From positions 1-41,807 of the forward strand of contig CAZJNX010000009.1 in assembly GCA_964547415.1 (NCBI GenBank): a stretch of DNA of 41,807 bases, given 5' to 3'. Within the stretch, counting starts at the first letter, position 1; every line of letters starts with the position of its first letter. The notes under the pieces are model-generated. The model was not told where the DNA came from. It saw nothing but the letters and a program-made list of their open reading frames with translations, and did no database searches. Positions 23,819 through 32,430 of the stretch are shown here, one piece after another. The DNA comes from CAZJNX01 sp964547415. GTDB taxonomy: Bacteria > Pseudomonadota > Alphaproteobacteria > Rhizobiales > Amorphaceae. The translations under genes and the position numbers were made by a program.

Positions 23819-24711
23819 CGGGACCGGGCGAGGACGTGGCGCGGCGCCCGGAGGCGCGGCCGGTCAGCCGGGAGCTCTTGCTCCGGATCGGCTCGGCCTG
23901 CGTGATCGTCCCGGCGTTCGTGCTCCTCGCCTTCGCGGGCGAGGCGGCCTTCGCCGCGGCCGTCGCGGTGGTGGCGGTGGTCGCCCTGTTCGAGTGGCTC
24001 GACATGCTGGGCCTCAACCGGCCGAGCGGGCTGCACGTGGCGAGCGGCGCGGTCCTCGCCCTCGTGGGGCTCGCCGCCCTCGTCCTGCCCATGCCCGCCG
24101 CCCTAACCGTCCTTTGCCTGTTCGCCCTCCTCGCGGGGCAGATCGGCCGCGCCACGCGGCTGCGCCGCCCGCTCCACCGCCACGCGGGCGTGTGGACCGG
24201 CCTCGGCATCCTCTACACGGGCCTTCCCGTCATCGCCTTCGTGGCGATCCGGGAGGGCGGGCACGGCATCGCCCTCGTCTTCTTCGTGGCCGTGACGGCG
24301 GCGGCCGCGGACACCATGGCCTTCTTCGTGGGCCGCTCGGTCGGCGGGCCGAAGCTGTGGCGGCGGATCTCGCCGGGCAAGACCTGGTCGGGCCTTGCGG
24401 GGGGCGTCGCGGGCGGGCTCGTGGCGGGCCTTCTCGTCGCGGCGATCGCGGGCCTGCCGCTTGGCGTGCGCACGGCGGCGCTCGCGGCCGTCCTCGCCCT
24501 CGTCTCGGCGGGCGGGGACCTCCTGGAATCGGCCATCAAGCGCCACTTCAAGATCAAGGACGCGAGCCGGCTGATCCCGGGCCACGGCGGCGTCATGGAC
24601 CGGGTGGACGGGATCGCCGCGGCGGGCGTCGCGGCCGTCCTCCTCGCCATCGCGGCCGGCCCGGGCCTGCCGCCGTCCGAGAGCCTCCTGCGCCTGATGG
24701 GCGGCCCGTGA
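23815..24711 (+). CDS. cdsA: Phosphatidate cytidylyltransferase
   Basis: A 298-residue inner-membrane enzyme that makes CDP-diacylglycerol from phosphatidic acid and CTP, the branch point of phospholipid synthesis. About eight hydrophobic segments are visible. The family signature near the C terminus, KRHFKIKDASRLIPGHGG followed by MDRVDG, is intact. Earlier landmarks are ADTMAFFVGRSVGGPKLW and ISPGKTWSG. The GTG at 23815 overlaps the uppS stop and gives a short hydrophilic N-terminal tail before the first membrane segment; a GTG about 18 bases later is an alternative. A strong hairpin follows the stop codon. Confidence 0.95.
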   Translation: MTGPGEDVARRPEARPVSRELLLRIGSACVIVPAFVLLAFAGEAAFAAAVAVVAVVALFEWLDMLGLNRPSGLHVASGAVLALVGLAALVLPMPAALTVLCLFALLAGQIGRATRLRRPLHRHAGVWTGLGILYTGLPVIAFVAIREGGHGIALVFFVAVTAAAADTMAFFVGRSVGGPKLWRRISPGKTWSGLAGGVAGGLVAGLLVAAIAGLPLGVRTAALAAVLALVSAGGDLLESAIKRHFKIKDASRLIPGHGGVMDRVDGIAAAGVAAVLLAIAAGPGLPPSESLLRLMGGP

Positions 24712-24716
24712 GCCGC

Positions 24717-24755
24717 GCCCCGCGCCGCCGCCGCGTGCGCCTTGCGGCGCGGGGC
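24717..24755. repeat. Strong hairpin between cdsA and dxr
   Basis: GCCCCGCGCCGC (24717-24728) and GCGGCGCGGGGC (24744-24755) make a perfect 12-bp GC stem around a 15-base loop, six bases after the cdsA stop. No T-tract follows, so partial termination or mRNA protection is more likely than full termination. Confidence 0.55.
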
Positions 24756-24826
24756 GGGAGCGGCCATTCTCGCCCACGGGGGCGGGCTGGCCCGCCGCCG
24801 TGCCACGACGCCGGAAACAGCGCTCC

Positions 24827-26011
24827 ATGAGCTCCATGAAACGAATCGTGCTCCTCGGGGCGACGGGCTCCATCGGCTCGTCGACCGTCGAGATCGTGAA
24901 GGCCCACCCGGAGCGCTTCCGCCTCGTCGCCGTCTCGGCCAACACGGACGTGGAGCGCCTCGCCGATGTGGCCCTGTCGCTCCGCCCCGAGGTCGCGGTG
25001 ATCGCCGATCCGGGGAAGCGCGCGGCCCTCGAGGCGCGGCTTGCCGGCAGCGGCGTCGCGGCGGCGGCCGGGCCCGAGGCGGTCGAGGAGATCGCGACGC
25101 GTGACGCGGACGTCGTCGTCGTCGCCATCACCGGCTTCGCGGGCCTGAGGCCCACCATCGCCGCCGCCGCGGCCGGGCGCACCGTGGCGCTCGCCAACAA
25201 GGAGAGCCTCGTCGCCGCGGGGCCGCTGGTGCTCGCCGCCGCGCGGGCGGGCGGGGCGCGCCTCCTGCCGGTCGATTCGGAGCACAACGCCATCTTCCAG
25301 GTGCTGGAGACGGCCGCCCTCGACCAGGTGGCGAAGGTGATCCTCACCGCCTCGGGCGGCCCGTTCCGGGAGTGGAGCCGGGAGGCGATGGAAAAGGCCC
25401 GGCCGGAGGAGGCGCTGCGCCATCCCAACTGGTCCATGGGCGCCAAGATCACCATCGATTCGGCCACCATGATGAACAAGGGGCTGGAGCTCATCGAGGC
25501 CTTCCACCTCTTCCCCCTCGGCGCGGACCGGCTCGACGTCCTCGTGCACCCCCAGTCCATCGTCCACGGCCTCGTGTCCTATGCCGACGGCTCCACCCTC
25601 GCCCAGCTCGGCAACCCGGACATGAAGACGCCGATCGCCTACTGCCTGAACCACCCCGAGCGCGGTCCCGCGCCGATCCGCCCCCTCGACCTCGCCCGCC
25701 TCGGCACCCTCACCTTCGAGGCGCCGGACCCGGCGCGCTTTCCCGCGCTCCGTCTCGCCCGCGCCGCCCTCGAGGCGGGGGGGACGGCCCCCGCCGTCCT
25801 CAACGGGGCGAACGAGGTGGCCGTCGCGGCCTTCCTGTCCCGGGAGATCGGCTTCCTCGACATCGCCGCGGCCGTCGAGACGGCGCTGGAGGCGGCCGAG
25901 CGGGAGGGCGTCCTTGCCGAGCCCGGCAGCCTCGAGGACGTGACGGCGGCGGATGGCCGCGCCCGGGAGGCCGCGCGCGGTTTCTGCCGCCGGGCTTTGG
26001 CCGTCGGCTGA
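24827..26011 (+). CDS. dxr: 1-deoxy-D-xylulose 5-phosphate reductoisomerase
   Basis: A 394-residue NADPH- and metal-dependent enzyme, the committed step of the MEP isoprenoid pathway, converting DXP to 2-C-methyl-erythritol 4-phosphate. The N-terminal NADPH site is VLLGATGSIGSSTVEIV. The metal and substrate region shows VDSEHNAIFQVLE, SGGPF, HPNWSMGAKITIDSATMM and NKGLELIEAFHLF, followed by HPQSIVHGLV. The ATG at 24827 is used; a second in-frame ATG three codons later and a GTG at 24800 are alternatives. It joins uppS in a shared pathway, since MEP products feed undecaprenyl diphosphate. A promoter-like site for rseP lies at its 3' end. Confidence 0.96.
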   Translation: MSSMKRIVLLGATGSIGSSTVEIVKAHPERFRLVAVSANTDVERLADVALSLRPEVAVIADPGKRAALEARLAGSGVAAAAGPEAVEEIATRDADVVVVAITGFAGLRPTIAAAAAGRTVALANKESLVAAGPLVLAAARAGGARLLPVDSEHNAIFQVLETAALDQVAKVILTASGGPFREWSREAMEKARPEEALRHPNWSMGAKITIDSATMMNKGLELIEAFHLFPLGADRLDVLVHPQSIVHGLVSYADGSTLAQLGNPDMKTPIAYCLNHPERGPAPIRPLDLARLGTLTFEAPDPARFPALRLARAALEAGGTAPAVLNGANEVAVAAFLSREIGFLDIAAAVETALEAAEREGVLAEPGSLEDVTAADGRAREAARGFCRRALAVG

Positions 26012-26022
26012 TCGGCCTATAT
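25995..26022 (+). promoter_or_regulatory. Putative promoter upstream of rseP
   Basis: CTTTGG (25995-26000), a 16-base spacer and CTATAT (26017-26022). The -10 is good and the -35 is weak. It overlaps the dxr stop, about 105 bases upstream of the rseP start. The GC-rich palindrome CGGCGCGCCG lies in the leader. Confidence 0.4.
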
Positions 26023-26128
26023 CTGCAGCCACGGGCCGGGCGGCGCGCCGCGCCCCGGCGACATCTGACACCGGGCCGGCTCGCCGCCGCGGCGGGCCGC
26101 CCCTGACCCGTTCGGGACACGTTGGCTC

Positions 26129-27262
26129 ATGGACTTCATCGCTTCGCTCGGCATCGACATCGGCAGCTACATCATCCCGTTCCTGTTCGTGCTCACCCTC
26201 ATCGTGTTCGTTCACGAGATGGGGCACTTCCTCGTGGCGCGCTGGTGCGGGGTGAAGGTGGCGACCTTCTCGGTCGGCTTCGGGCCGGAGATCGTGGGCT
26301 TCACGGACCGGCACGAGACCCGCTGGAAGCTCTCGGTCATCCCGCTCGGCGGCTACGTAAAGTTCGCGGGCGACGAGAACGCGGCGAGCGTGCCCGACCG
26401 CGAGGCGATCGAGGCGATGACGGAGGAGGAGAAGCGCACCAGCTTCTACATGAAGCCGCTGTGGCAGCGGGCGGCGGTGGTGGCGGCCGGCCCCTTCGCC
26501 AACTTCCTCCTCGCCATCGCGATCTTCGCGCTCCTGTTCATGGTCAACGGCAAGCCGGTGATCGAGGCGCGCATCTCGGCGGTGGAGCCGGACACGCCGG
26601 CCGCCGCCGCGGGCTTCGAGGCGGGCGACCTCATCGTCGCGGTGAACGGCGACCCGATCCAGTCCTTCTCCGAGGTGCAGCGCCGCGTGTCCGGCGCGGC
26701 GGGCGAGGAGATGACCTTCACGGTGGAGCGGGACGGGGAGCGGCTGACGCTCTCGGCGACGCCCGAGCGGCGCACCCTCACCGACCCGTTCGGCAACGAG
26801 TACACCTCCGGCGTCCTCGGCGTGCGCCGCGTCGAGACGTCGGATGTCCTGCCGCGGGCCTACCTCGGGCCCATGGAGGCCGTGGGCGCGGGCGTGTCGG
26901 AGACGTGGTTCGTCGTCACGCGCACCCTCGATGTGTTCGCCGGCATCATCACGGGCAGCGAATCGGCGAGTCAGCTCGGCGGGCCGATCCGCGTCGCCCA
27001 GGTCTCGGGGGACGTGGCGACCCTCGGCTTCACCGCCCTCATCGGGCTCGCGGCGGTCCTGTCGGTGTCCATCGGCCTCATCAACCTGTTCCCGATCCCG
27101 ATGCTCGACGGCGGCCATCTCGTCTTCTACGCGATCGAGGGCATCCGCGGACGGCCCTTGAGCGAGCGGGCACAGGACATCGGCTTCCGGATCGGGCTCG
27201 CGTGCGTGCTGGCGCTGATGCTGTTCGCCACGTTCAACGACATCGTCCATCTCATTTCGTGA
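26129..27262 (+). CDS. rseP: RIP-type site-2 metalloprotease RseP
   Basis: A 377-residue inner-membrane zinc protease that cuts membrane-spanning substrates such as anti-sigma factors and leftover signal peptides. The zinc motif HEMGH is at residues 29-33 in the first membrane segment, and the third ligand region reads NLFPIPMLDGG near 319. A single PDZ domain sits between them (KPVIEARISAVEPDTPAAA, then GDLIVAVNGDPIQS). Most alphaproteobacterial homologues have this one-PDZ layout, compared with two in E. coli. The gene is placed between dxr and bamA as usual for the class. It is followed by a hairpin at 27303-27322 and then the bamA promoter. Confidence 0.95.
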   Translation: MDFIASLGIDIGSYIIPFLFVLTLIVFVHEMGHFLVARWCGVKVATFSVGFGPEIVGFTDRHETRWKLSVIPLGGYVKFAGDENAASVPDREAIEAMTEEEKRTSFYMKPLWQRAAVVAAGPFANFLLAIAIFALLFMVNGKPVIEARISAVEPDTPAAAAGFEAGDLIVAVNGDPIQSFSEVQRRVSGAAGEEMTFTVERDGERLTLSATPERRTLTDPFGNEYTSGVLGVRRVETSDVLPRAYLGPMEAVGAGVSETWFVVTRTLDVFAGIITGSESASQLGGPIRVAQVSGDVATLGFTALIGLAAVLSVSIGLINLFPIPMLDGGHLVFYAIEGIRGRPLSERAQDIGFRIGLACVLALMLFATFNDIVHLIS

Positions 27263-27302
27263 GCGGCCCTTTCCGCCCCGGAGGTTAACGGGCGTTCACA
27301 TT

Positions 27303-27322
27303 GCGTGGCGCGGAAGCCACGC
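27303..27322. terminator. Hairpin between rseP and bamA
   Basis: GCGTGGC, loop GCGGAA, GCCACGC: a perfect 7-bp stem 40 bases after the rseP stop and 37 bases before the bamA -35. It lacks a T-tract but is well placed to separate the two transcripts. Confidence 0.5.
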
Positions 27323-27358
27323 TCTCCCCGCATGTGCCCCGCCACCTCCCCCGTTCGC

Positions 27359-27387
27359 TTGTGGCCCCCGCCAAAGCTTGCCATAGC
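27359..27387 (+). promoter_or_regulatory. Putative bamA promoter
   Basis: TTGTGG (27359-27364), a 17-base spacer and CATAGC (27382-27387). The -10 is close to that of the tRNA-Ala promoter. Predicted start near 27394 leaves a leader of about 60 bases. Confidence 0.5.
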
Positions 27388-27454
27388 TGGCCTCGAGCGA
27401 ATGAGGGGGAGCGGCCGGACACCGGCCAGCCCGCAGGAAAGTTCCGTTTCTTCC

Positions 27455-29830
27455 ATGCGTTTCAGTGCCGAAGGTCCCCACCACGAGAACGCGCGCCGCC
27501 GGCGGCTCCCGGCCGCGAGGCGGCTTCTCGCGTCCCTCGCCCTGGCTCTCGCGCTCGTCGCGGTGCTCGCGCCGGCCGCCCTCGCGGCGGTGGTCAGCCG
27601 CATCGTCGTGGAGGGCAACACCCGCGTCGACGCCGAAACGGTCCGCGCGTACGTGACGATCACCCCGGGCCGCTCCTTCGGCCCGGCCGACATCGACGAA
27701 TCGATCGATGCCCTGTTCGGCACCGGCCTGTTCGCGGACGTCGCCATCGCCCAGCGCGGCTCCGCCCTCGTGGTGACGGTGGAGGAGAACCCGATCATCA
27801 ACCGCGTCGCCTTCGAGGGGAACCGCCGCCTGTCCGACGAGACGCTCGAGGGCGCCGTCCGCTCCCGCTCGCGGGGCGTGCTCACGCGCTCCTCAGTCCA
27901 GAACGACGTCCAGCTGATCCTCGAGACGTACCGTCGCCGCGGCAACTACCAGGCCAGCGTCGACCCGAAGATCATCGACCTCGGCAACGGTCGCGTCGAC
28001 CTCGTGTTCGAGATCGACGAGGGCGAGAAGACCGAGGTCGCGCGGATCACCTTCATCGGCAACAACTCCTTCAGCGACGGTCGGCTCCGTGACGTGATCA
28101 ACACGCGAGAGAGCGGCCTCCTCGGTTTCATCCGGACGACGGACACCTACGATCCGGACCGGCTGCTCGCCGACCAGGAGCTGATCCGGCGCTTCTACTA
28201 CAACCACGGCTTTGCCGATTTCCGGATCATTTCAGCCGTCGCCGACTTCGACCGCGAGCGGAACGCCTTCTTCATCACCATCACGGTCGACGAGGGGGAC
28301 AAGTACACCTTCGGCGAGATCGAGGTGGACACCACCTTGCGCGACGTCGACCCGGACGCCCTGCGCCGCGTCGTGACGACCCGCTCGGGCCGCACCTACT
28401 CCTCCGAGCGGGTGGAGGAGACGCTCGAGAACCTGACGATCGAGGCGACCAACCAGGGCTACGCCTTCGCCGAGGTGCGCCCGCGCGCCGACCGCAACTT
28501 CGCCGACAAGACGATCTCCATCGTCTACCAGGTGGAGGAAGGGCCGCGCGCCTTCATCGAGCGCATCAACATCATCGGCAACACCACGACGCGGGACTAC
28601 GTGATCCGTCGCGAGTTCGACATCGTGGAGGGCGACGCCTTCAACCGCATCCTGCTCGACCGGGCGGAGCGGCGGCTCAACAACCTCGGCTTCTTCGAGA
28701 CAGTGCGGATCACCACCGAGCCGGGCACCGAGCCGGACCGCGTCATCGTCAACGTGTTCGTCGAGGAGAAGGCGACCGGCAAGGTGTCCTTCGGTGTCGG
28801 CTACTCCACCGCCGACGGCATCATCGGTGACATCTCGATCGAGGAGCGCAATTTCCTCGGTCGTGGTCAGTACGTGAAGTTTCTGGTCGGCGGTGGCGAG
28901 AACACCACCAACGTCGAGTTCTCCTTCACCGAACCGTTCTTCATGGGCCGGCGAATCGCGGCCGGCTTCGACGTCTACAACCGCACGCAGGACGCGACCG
29001 GCACCGTGGCATTCGACACCCGCACGACGGGTGGTGGTGTCCGGTTCGGCCTGCCCATCAACGAGCCGACCACGTTCGAGGTCTACTACCAGCTGTTCGA
29101 GCGCGAGGTCACGATCCCGGACTTCAACCGCTCGTGCGTGGGCAACAACGCCGTCCTGTCGCGCGCCATCTGCGACAGCGAGGGCTCCACCGTGACCTCG
29201 CTGATCGGCGGCGCCCTGATCTTCAACACGCTCGACAACCAATTCAACCCGCGCGACGGCATCTTCGTCCGCTCGACCAACGAATTCGCGGGTCTCGGCG
29301 GCGACGTGTCCTTTTACCGGCACCGCACGCGGGCACGCGCCTACAAGGAGCTGGTGCCCTCCATCGGCCTCCTCGGCATGATCGGCGGCGAGTTCGGGCT
29401 CATCGAGGGGCTGGGCGAGGATCTGAGGGTCCAGGACCAGTTCTTCGCGGGCGGCGCGGTCATCCGCGGCTTCGAGACGTCCGGCATCGGCCCGCGCGAC
29501 GCGGTGACGGGCGACGCCCTCGGCGGGCGCTACCTCGTCGCCGCGACGGCGGAGGCGATCGTCCCGCTGCCCCTCCTGCCGCCCGAGATCGGGATTCGCG
29601 GTGCGGGCTTCGTGGACGCGGCCTCCCTGTGGGGCGCCGATCCCGACATCATCGCGGACAACCAGAACCCGGTCGTGTCGGACGACTTCGACATGCGCGT
29701 GTCGGCGGGCTTCGGCTTCCAGTGGGCCTCGCCGTTCGGTCCGATCCGCGCCGACTTCGCCTGGCCCCTCGTGAAGAACGACGCGGACGAGGAGCAGGTC
29801 TTCCGCCTGTCCGGCGGCACCCGGTTCTGA
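27455..29830 (+). CDS. bamA: Outer membrane protein assembly factor BamA
   Basis: A 791-residue outer-membrane protein that folds and inserts beta-barrel proteins as the core of the BAM complex. The signal peptide ends near residue 43 (PAALAAVV). Five POTRA repeats follow (to about residue 385), each marked by a G-N-x-R or G-N-T element such as IVVEGNTRVDAETVR, VAFEGNRRLSDETLE and INIIGNTTTRDYVIRREF. The C-terminal 16-strand barrel contains the conserved IRGFETSGIGPRD loop and ends in SGGTRF with the terminal phenylalanine recognised by BamA itself. The chosen ATG (27455) gives a normal signal peptide; longer frames to 27305 do not. It has AGGAAA upstream at a rather long distance. Codon use is less extreme than its neighbours, as expected of a highly expressed gene. 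Confidence 0.97.
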   Translation: MRFSAEGPHHENARRRRLPAARRLLASLALALALVAVLAPAALAAVVSRIVVEGNTRVDAETVRAYVTITPGRSFGPADIDESIDALFGTGLFADVAIAQRGSALVVTVEENPIINRVAFEGNRRLSDETLEGAVRSRSRGVLTRSSVQNDVQLILETYRRRGNYQASVDPKIIDLGNGRVDLVFEIDEGEKTEVARITFIGNNSFSDGRLRDVINTRESGLLGFIRTTDTYDPDRLLADQELIRRFYYNHGFADFRIISAVADFDRERNAFFITITVDEGDKYTFGEIEVDTTLRDVDPDALRRVVTTRSGRTYSSERVEETLENLTIEATNQGYAFAEVRPRADRNFADKTISIVYQVEEGPRAFIERINIIGNTTTRDYVIRREFDIVEGDAFNRILLDRAERRLNNLGFFETVRITTEPGTEPDRVIVNVFVEEKATGKVSFGVGYSTADGIIGDISIEERNFLGRGQYVKFLVGGGENTTNVEFSFTEPFFMGRRIAAGFDVYNRTQDATGTVAFDTRTTGGGVRFGLPINEPTTFEVYYQLFEREVTIPDFNRSCVGNNAVLSRAICDSEGSTVTSLIGGALIFNTLDNQFNPRDGIFVRSTNEFAGLGGDVSFYRHRTRARAYKELVPSIGLLGMIGGEFGLIEGLGEDLRVQDQFFAGGAVIRGFETSGIGPRDAVTGDALGGRYLVAATAEAIVPLPLLPPEIGIRGAGFVDAASLWGADPDIIADNQNPVVSDDFDMRVSAGFGFQWASPFGPIRADFAWPLVKNDADEEQVFRLSGGTRF

Positions 29831-29901
29831 CCGCAGGGCCGGCCGACCCCGCCGCGCGCCGCCTAGCCGATCGATTCTCCCGCCGCGCCGGCACGGCGCT
29901 G

Positions 29902-29930
29902 TGGACGGTCGGGCGGCTTATGGTCTAGAG
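29902..29930 (+). promoter_or_regulatory. Putative promoter of the lipid A cluster
   Basis: TGGACG (29902-29907), a 17-base spacer and CTAGAG (29925-29930) in the bamA-lpxD gap. It would drive lpxD-fabZ-lpxA-lpxI-lpxB with a leader of about 58 bases. Confidence 0.55.
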
Positions 29931-29994
29931 GGACCGGGCCGGGCGGGGGCGACGCGCCACCCGCCGTCACCGTCCGTCCCAAGTCAAGCACCAG

Positions 29995-31104
29995 ATGTCT
30001 GAAACCCGTTTCTTCAAGCCCGCCGGGCCGCAGTCCCTCGGCACGATCGCCGAACGCGTCGAGGGCGAGCTCGACCCGGCGGAGGCGGCCGCCCGGGCGA
30101 TCGCCGGCACCGCGCCGCTCGACCGGGCGGGCCCGGACGAATTGTCGTTCATCCGCGCCGCCCGGCATCTTCCCCAGCTCGCCGCGACGCGGGCGGGCGT
30201 CGTCCTGTGCCCGGCGAAGCTGCGCGAGGCGGTGCCGGAGGGGACGGCCGCCCTCGTGGTGCGCGACCCGCAGCGCGCCTTCATGGAGGTGGCGCGGCTC
30301 TTCTACCCGCAGGCCATGCGCCCGCTGCCGTTCGGCGGGGCGGACGGCGTCGCGCCCGGCGCCACGGTCGATCCCTCGGCCCGGCTCGAGCCGGGCGCGC
30401 GGGTGGAGGCGGGCGCCTTCGTCGGTGCGAGCGCGGAGATCGGCGCGGGCACCCTCGTCGCGCCGAACGCGGTGATCGGCCCGGGCTGCCGGATCGGCCG
30501 GGACTGCTCCATCGGCCCGAACGTCACCGTTCAGCACTGCCTCATGGGCGACCGGGTGATCGTCCACCCGGGCGCTGCCATCGGCCAGGACGGGTTCGGC
30601 TTCGTGATGGGCCAGGGCGGCCACGAGAAGGTGCCCCAGGTGGGCCGCGTGATCGTCCAGGACGACGTGGAGATCGGCGCGAACTCGACGGTGGACCGCG
30701 GCTCCGGCAAGGACACGGTGATCGGCAAGGGCACCAAGATCGACAACCTCGTCCAGATCGCCCACAACGTGGAGATCGGCAACCACTGCGTCCTCGCCGC
30801 CCACGTGGGCGTGTCCGGTTCCTCGGTGCTGCAGGACTACGTGGTGCTCGCCGGCAAGGTGGGCGTGGCCGACCACCTCACCATCGGCGTCGCGGCCCAG
30901 GTGGCGGGCGGCAGCAACGTCGCCGACGACATCCCCCCCGGCGGCCGCTGGGTCGGCTCGCCCGCGCGCCCGGTCCGCCGCTGGATGCGCGAGCTCATGG
31001 CCCTGTCGACGCTCGCCAGCAATCGCCGCTCGGCCACCCGCACGCGCACCCGCGCGCCCGGCCGCGGCAACGGTTCTTCTGGAGATGACGCGGATGGAAA
31101 CTGA
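29995..31104 (+). CDS. lpxD: UDP-3-O-(3-hydroxyacyl)glucosamine N-acyltransferase
   Basis: A 369-residue cytosolic enzyme, the third step of lipid A synthesis, adding a 3-hydroxyacyl chain from ACP to the amino group of UDP-acylglucosamine. The N-terminal uridine-binding domain contains DELSFIRAARHLPQL. The left-handed beta helix made of hexapeptide repeats runs from about residue 120 to 320, with the catalytic histidine in NLVQIAHNVEIG near 257. A basic, low-complexity tail (RRSATRTRTRAPGRG) extends the C terminus and overlaps the fabZ ribosome-binding site and first codons. Trimeric action is expected. No skp/ompH gene separates it from bamA, as often in Hyphomicrobiales. Confidence 0.96.
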   Translation: MSETRFFKPAGPQSLGTIAERVEGELDPAEAAARAIAGTAPLDRAGPDELSFIRAARHLPQLAATRAGVVLCPAKLREAVPEGTAALVVRDPQRAFMEVARLFYPQAMRPLPFGGADGVAPGATVDPSARLEPGARVEAGAFVGASAEIGAGTLVAPNAVIGPGCRIGRDCSIGPNVTVQHCLMGDRVIVHPGAAIGQDGFGFVMGQGGHEKVPQVGRVIVQDDVEIGANSTVDRGSGKDTVIGKGTKIDNLVQIAHNVEIGNHCVLAAHVGVSGSSVLQDYVVLAGKVGVADHLTIGVAAQVAGGSNVADDIPPGGRWVGSPARPVRRWMRELMALSTLASNRRSATRTRTRAPGRGNGSSGDDADGN

Positions 31105-31561
31105 GCGGCCCGGCGGCGAGGCCCTCGAGGTGGCGGAGATCGCCGATATCCTCAAGATCCTGCCCCATCGCTATCCCTTCCTGATGATCGACCGGGTGAT
31201 CGACATCAACGGGGACGAGTCGGGCATCGGCATCAAGAACGTCACCTACAACGAGCCCTACTTCCAGGGGCACTTCCCGGCCCAGCCGGTAATGCCCGGC
31301 GTCCTGCTGATCGAGGCGATGGCCCAGACGGCGGGCGTCCTGTGCGTGTACGCCCAGCGGCACCTGAAGCCGAAGCTCGTCTACTTCATGACCATCGACC
31401 GGGCGAAGTTTCGCCGGCCGGTGGTGCCGGGCGACGTGGTCGAGCTGCACATGACCAAGCTCAAGCAGCGCAAGATGATCTGGAAGTTCGACGGCGTCGC
31501 CATGGTCGCCGGCACGCGCGTCGCCGAGGCCGAGGTCAGCGCCATGATCGTGGAGGACTGA
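31094..31561 (+). CDS. fabZ: 3-hydroxyacyl-ACP dehydratase FabZ
   Basis: A 155-residue hotdog-fold dehydratase that removes water from 3-hydroxyacyl-ACP in fatty-acid elongation, competing with LpxA/LpxD for the same pool. Signatures are ILPHRYPFLMIDRV, the catalytic histidine in FQGHFPAQPVMPG near residue 60 and the glutamate in LLIEAMAQ near 74. The ATG at 31094 is chosen because GGAG (31081-31084) sits nine bases upstream; the in-frame ATG at 31085 directly abuts GGAG and has no spacing. The gene overlaps the lpxD 3' end by 11 bases in another frame, so translation is probably coupled. Confidence 0.95.
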   Translation: METERPGGEALEVAEIADILKILPHRYPFLMIDRVIDINGDESGIGIKNVTYNEPYFQGHFPAQPVMPGVLLIEAMAQTAGVLCVYAQRHLKPKLVYFMTIDRAKFRRPVVPGDVVELHMTKLKQRKMIWKFDGVAMVAGTRVAEAEVSAMIVED

Positions 31562-31632
31562 GCCCCCGTGGACGGACGCCCCGTGGACCGGCCGAGGCCG
31601 GCCCCGCCCCGTCCCGCCCGGTGACGGCGGCC

Positions 31633-32430
31633 ATGGAGATCCACCCGACCGCTGTCGTCGACGCGGGCGCCACGATCGAGGCGGGCGCGGTCGTCGGCCC
31701 GTTCTGCGTGGTGGGGGAGGGGGCCCGCATCGCCGCGGGCGCCGTCCTCGAGAGCCACGTGTCCGTCACGGGCGAGACCGCGATCGGCGAGGGGACCCGG
31801 ATCGGCGCCTTCACCGCCGTCGGCGGCCCGCCCCAGGATCTCTCCTACCGGGGCGAGCCGACGCGGGTGGAGATCGGCCGGCGCGTCACGATCCGCGAGA
31901 ACGTCTCGGTCCACCGCGGCACGGCCCGCGGGCGCGGCGTCACCACGGTGGGCGACGGCTGCTACCTGATGGCGGGCAGCCACGTCGCCCACGACTGCGC
32001 CCTCGGTGCGGGGGTGATCGTCTCCAACAACGTGATGATGGGCGGCCACACGACGATCGGCGACAACGTCATCATCGGCGGCGGCGCGGCGATCCGCCAG
32101 CGGCTCCGGATCGGGGCCAACGCCTTCGTGTCGGGGATTTCCGGCCTTGCCAAGGACGTCATCCCCTACGGCTACGTGATCGGCTACCGCGGGCGCCTCG
32201 ACGGGCTCAACCTCGTCGGCCTGAAGCGCAGCGGCGTGCCCCGGGAGGAGATCCGCGCCCTCATGGCCTGCTACCGGGAGCTGTTCGCCGAGGAGGGCAC
32301 CTTCCAGGAGCGCTTCGGCAAGGTGATGGCGAACGCGGGCGACAGCGAACGGGTGGCCGAGGTCGTCCGCTTCATCCTGGACGGCGGCTCGCGCCCGCTC
32401 CTCACCCCGCGCGAGCAGGACGACCTGTGA
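31633..32430 (+). CDS. lpxA: UDP-N-acetylglucosamine O-acyltransferase
   Basis: A 265-residue trimeric acyltransferase that starts lipid A synthesis by moving a 3-hydroxyacyl chain from ACP to UDP-GlcNAc. It opens with MEIHPTAVVDAGATIEAG, the first beta-helix coil. The catalytic histidine is in SHVAHDCALG at about residue 120, and NNVMMGGHTTIGDNVIIGG follows. The C-terminal helical domain includes GLNLVGLKRSGVPREEI. The usual length fits the ATG at 31633, although no good ribosome-binding site is visible; an in-frame GTG at 31621 would add four residues. Its stop overlaps the GTG of lpxI. Confidence 0.95.
   Translation: MEIHPTAVVDAGATIEAGAVVGPFCVVGEGARIAAGAVLESHVSVTGETAIGEGTRIGAFTAVGGPPQDLSYRGEPTRVEIGRRVTIRENVSVHRGTARGRGVTTVGDGCYLMAGSHVAHDCALGAGVIVSNNVMMGGHTTIGDNVIIGGGAAIRQRLRIGANAFVSGISGLAKDVIPYGYVIGYRGRLDGLNLVGLKRSGVPREEIRALMACYRELFAEEGTFQERFGKVMANAGDSERVAEVVRFILDGGSRPLLTPREQDDL

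Noticed and set aside
24593..27250. An 885-codon minus-strand frame opposite dxr and rseP, and similar long frames at 2074-4077, 37537-40191 and 6740-8971
   Set aside because: All lie opposite strongly conserved genes and lack start signals and recognisable domains; stop codons are simply rare at this GC content.
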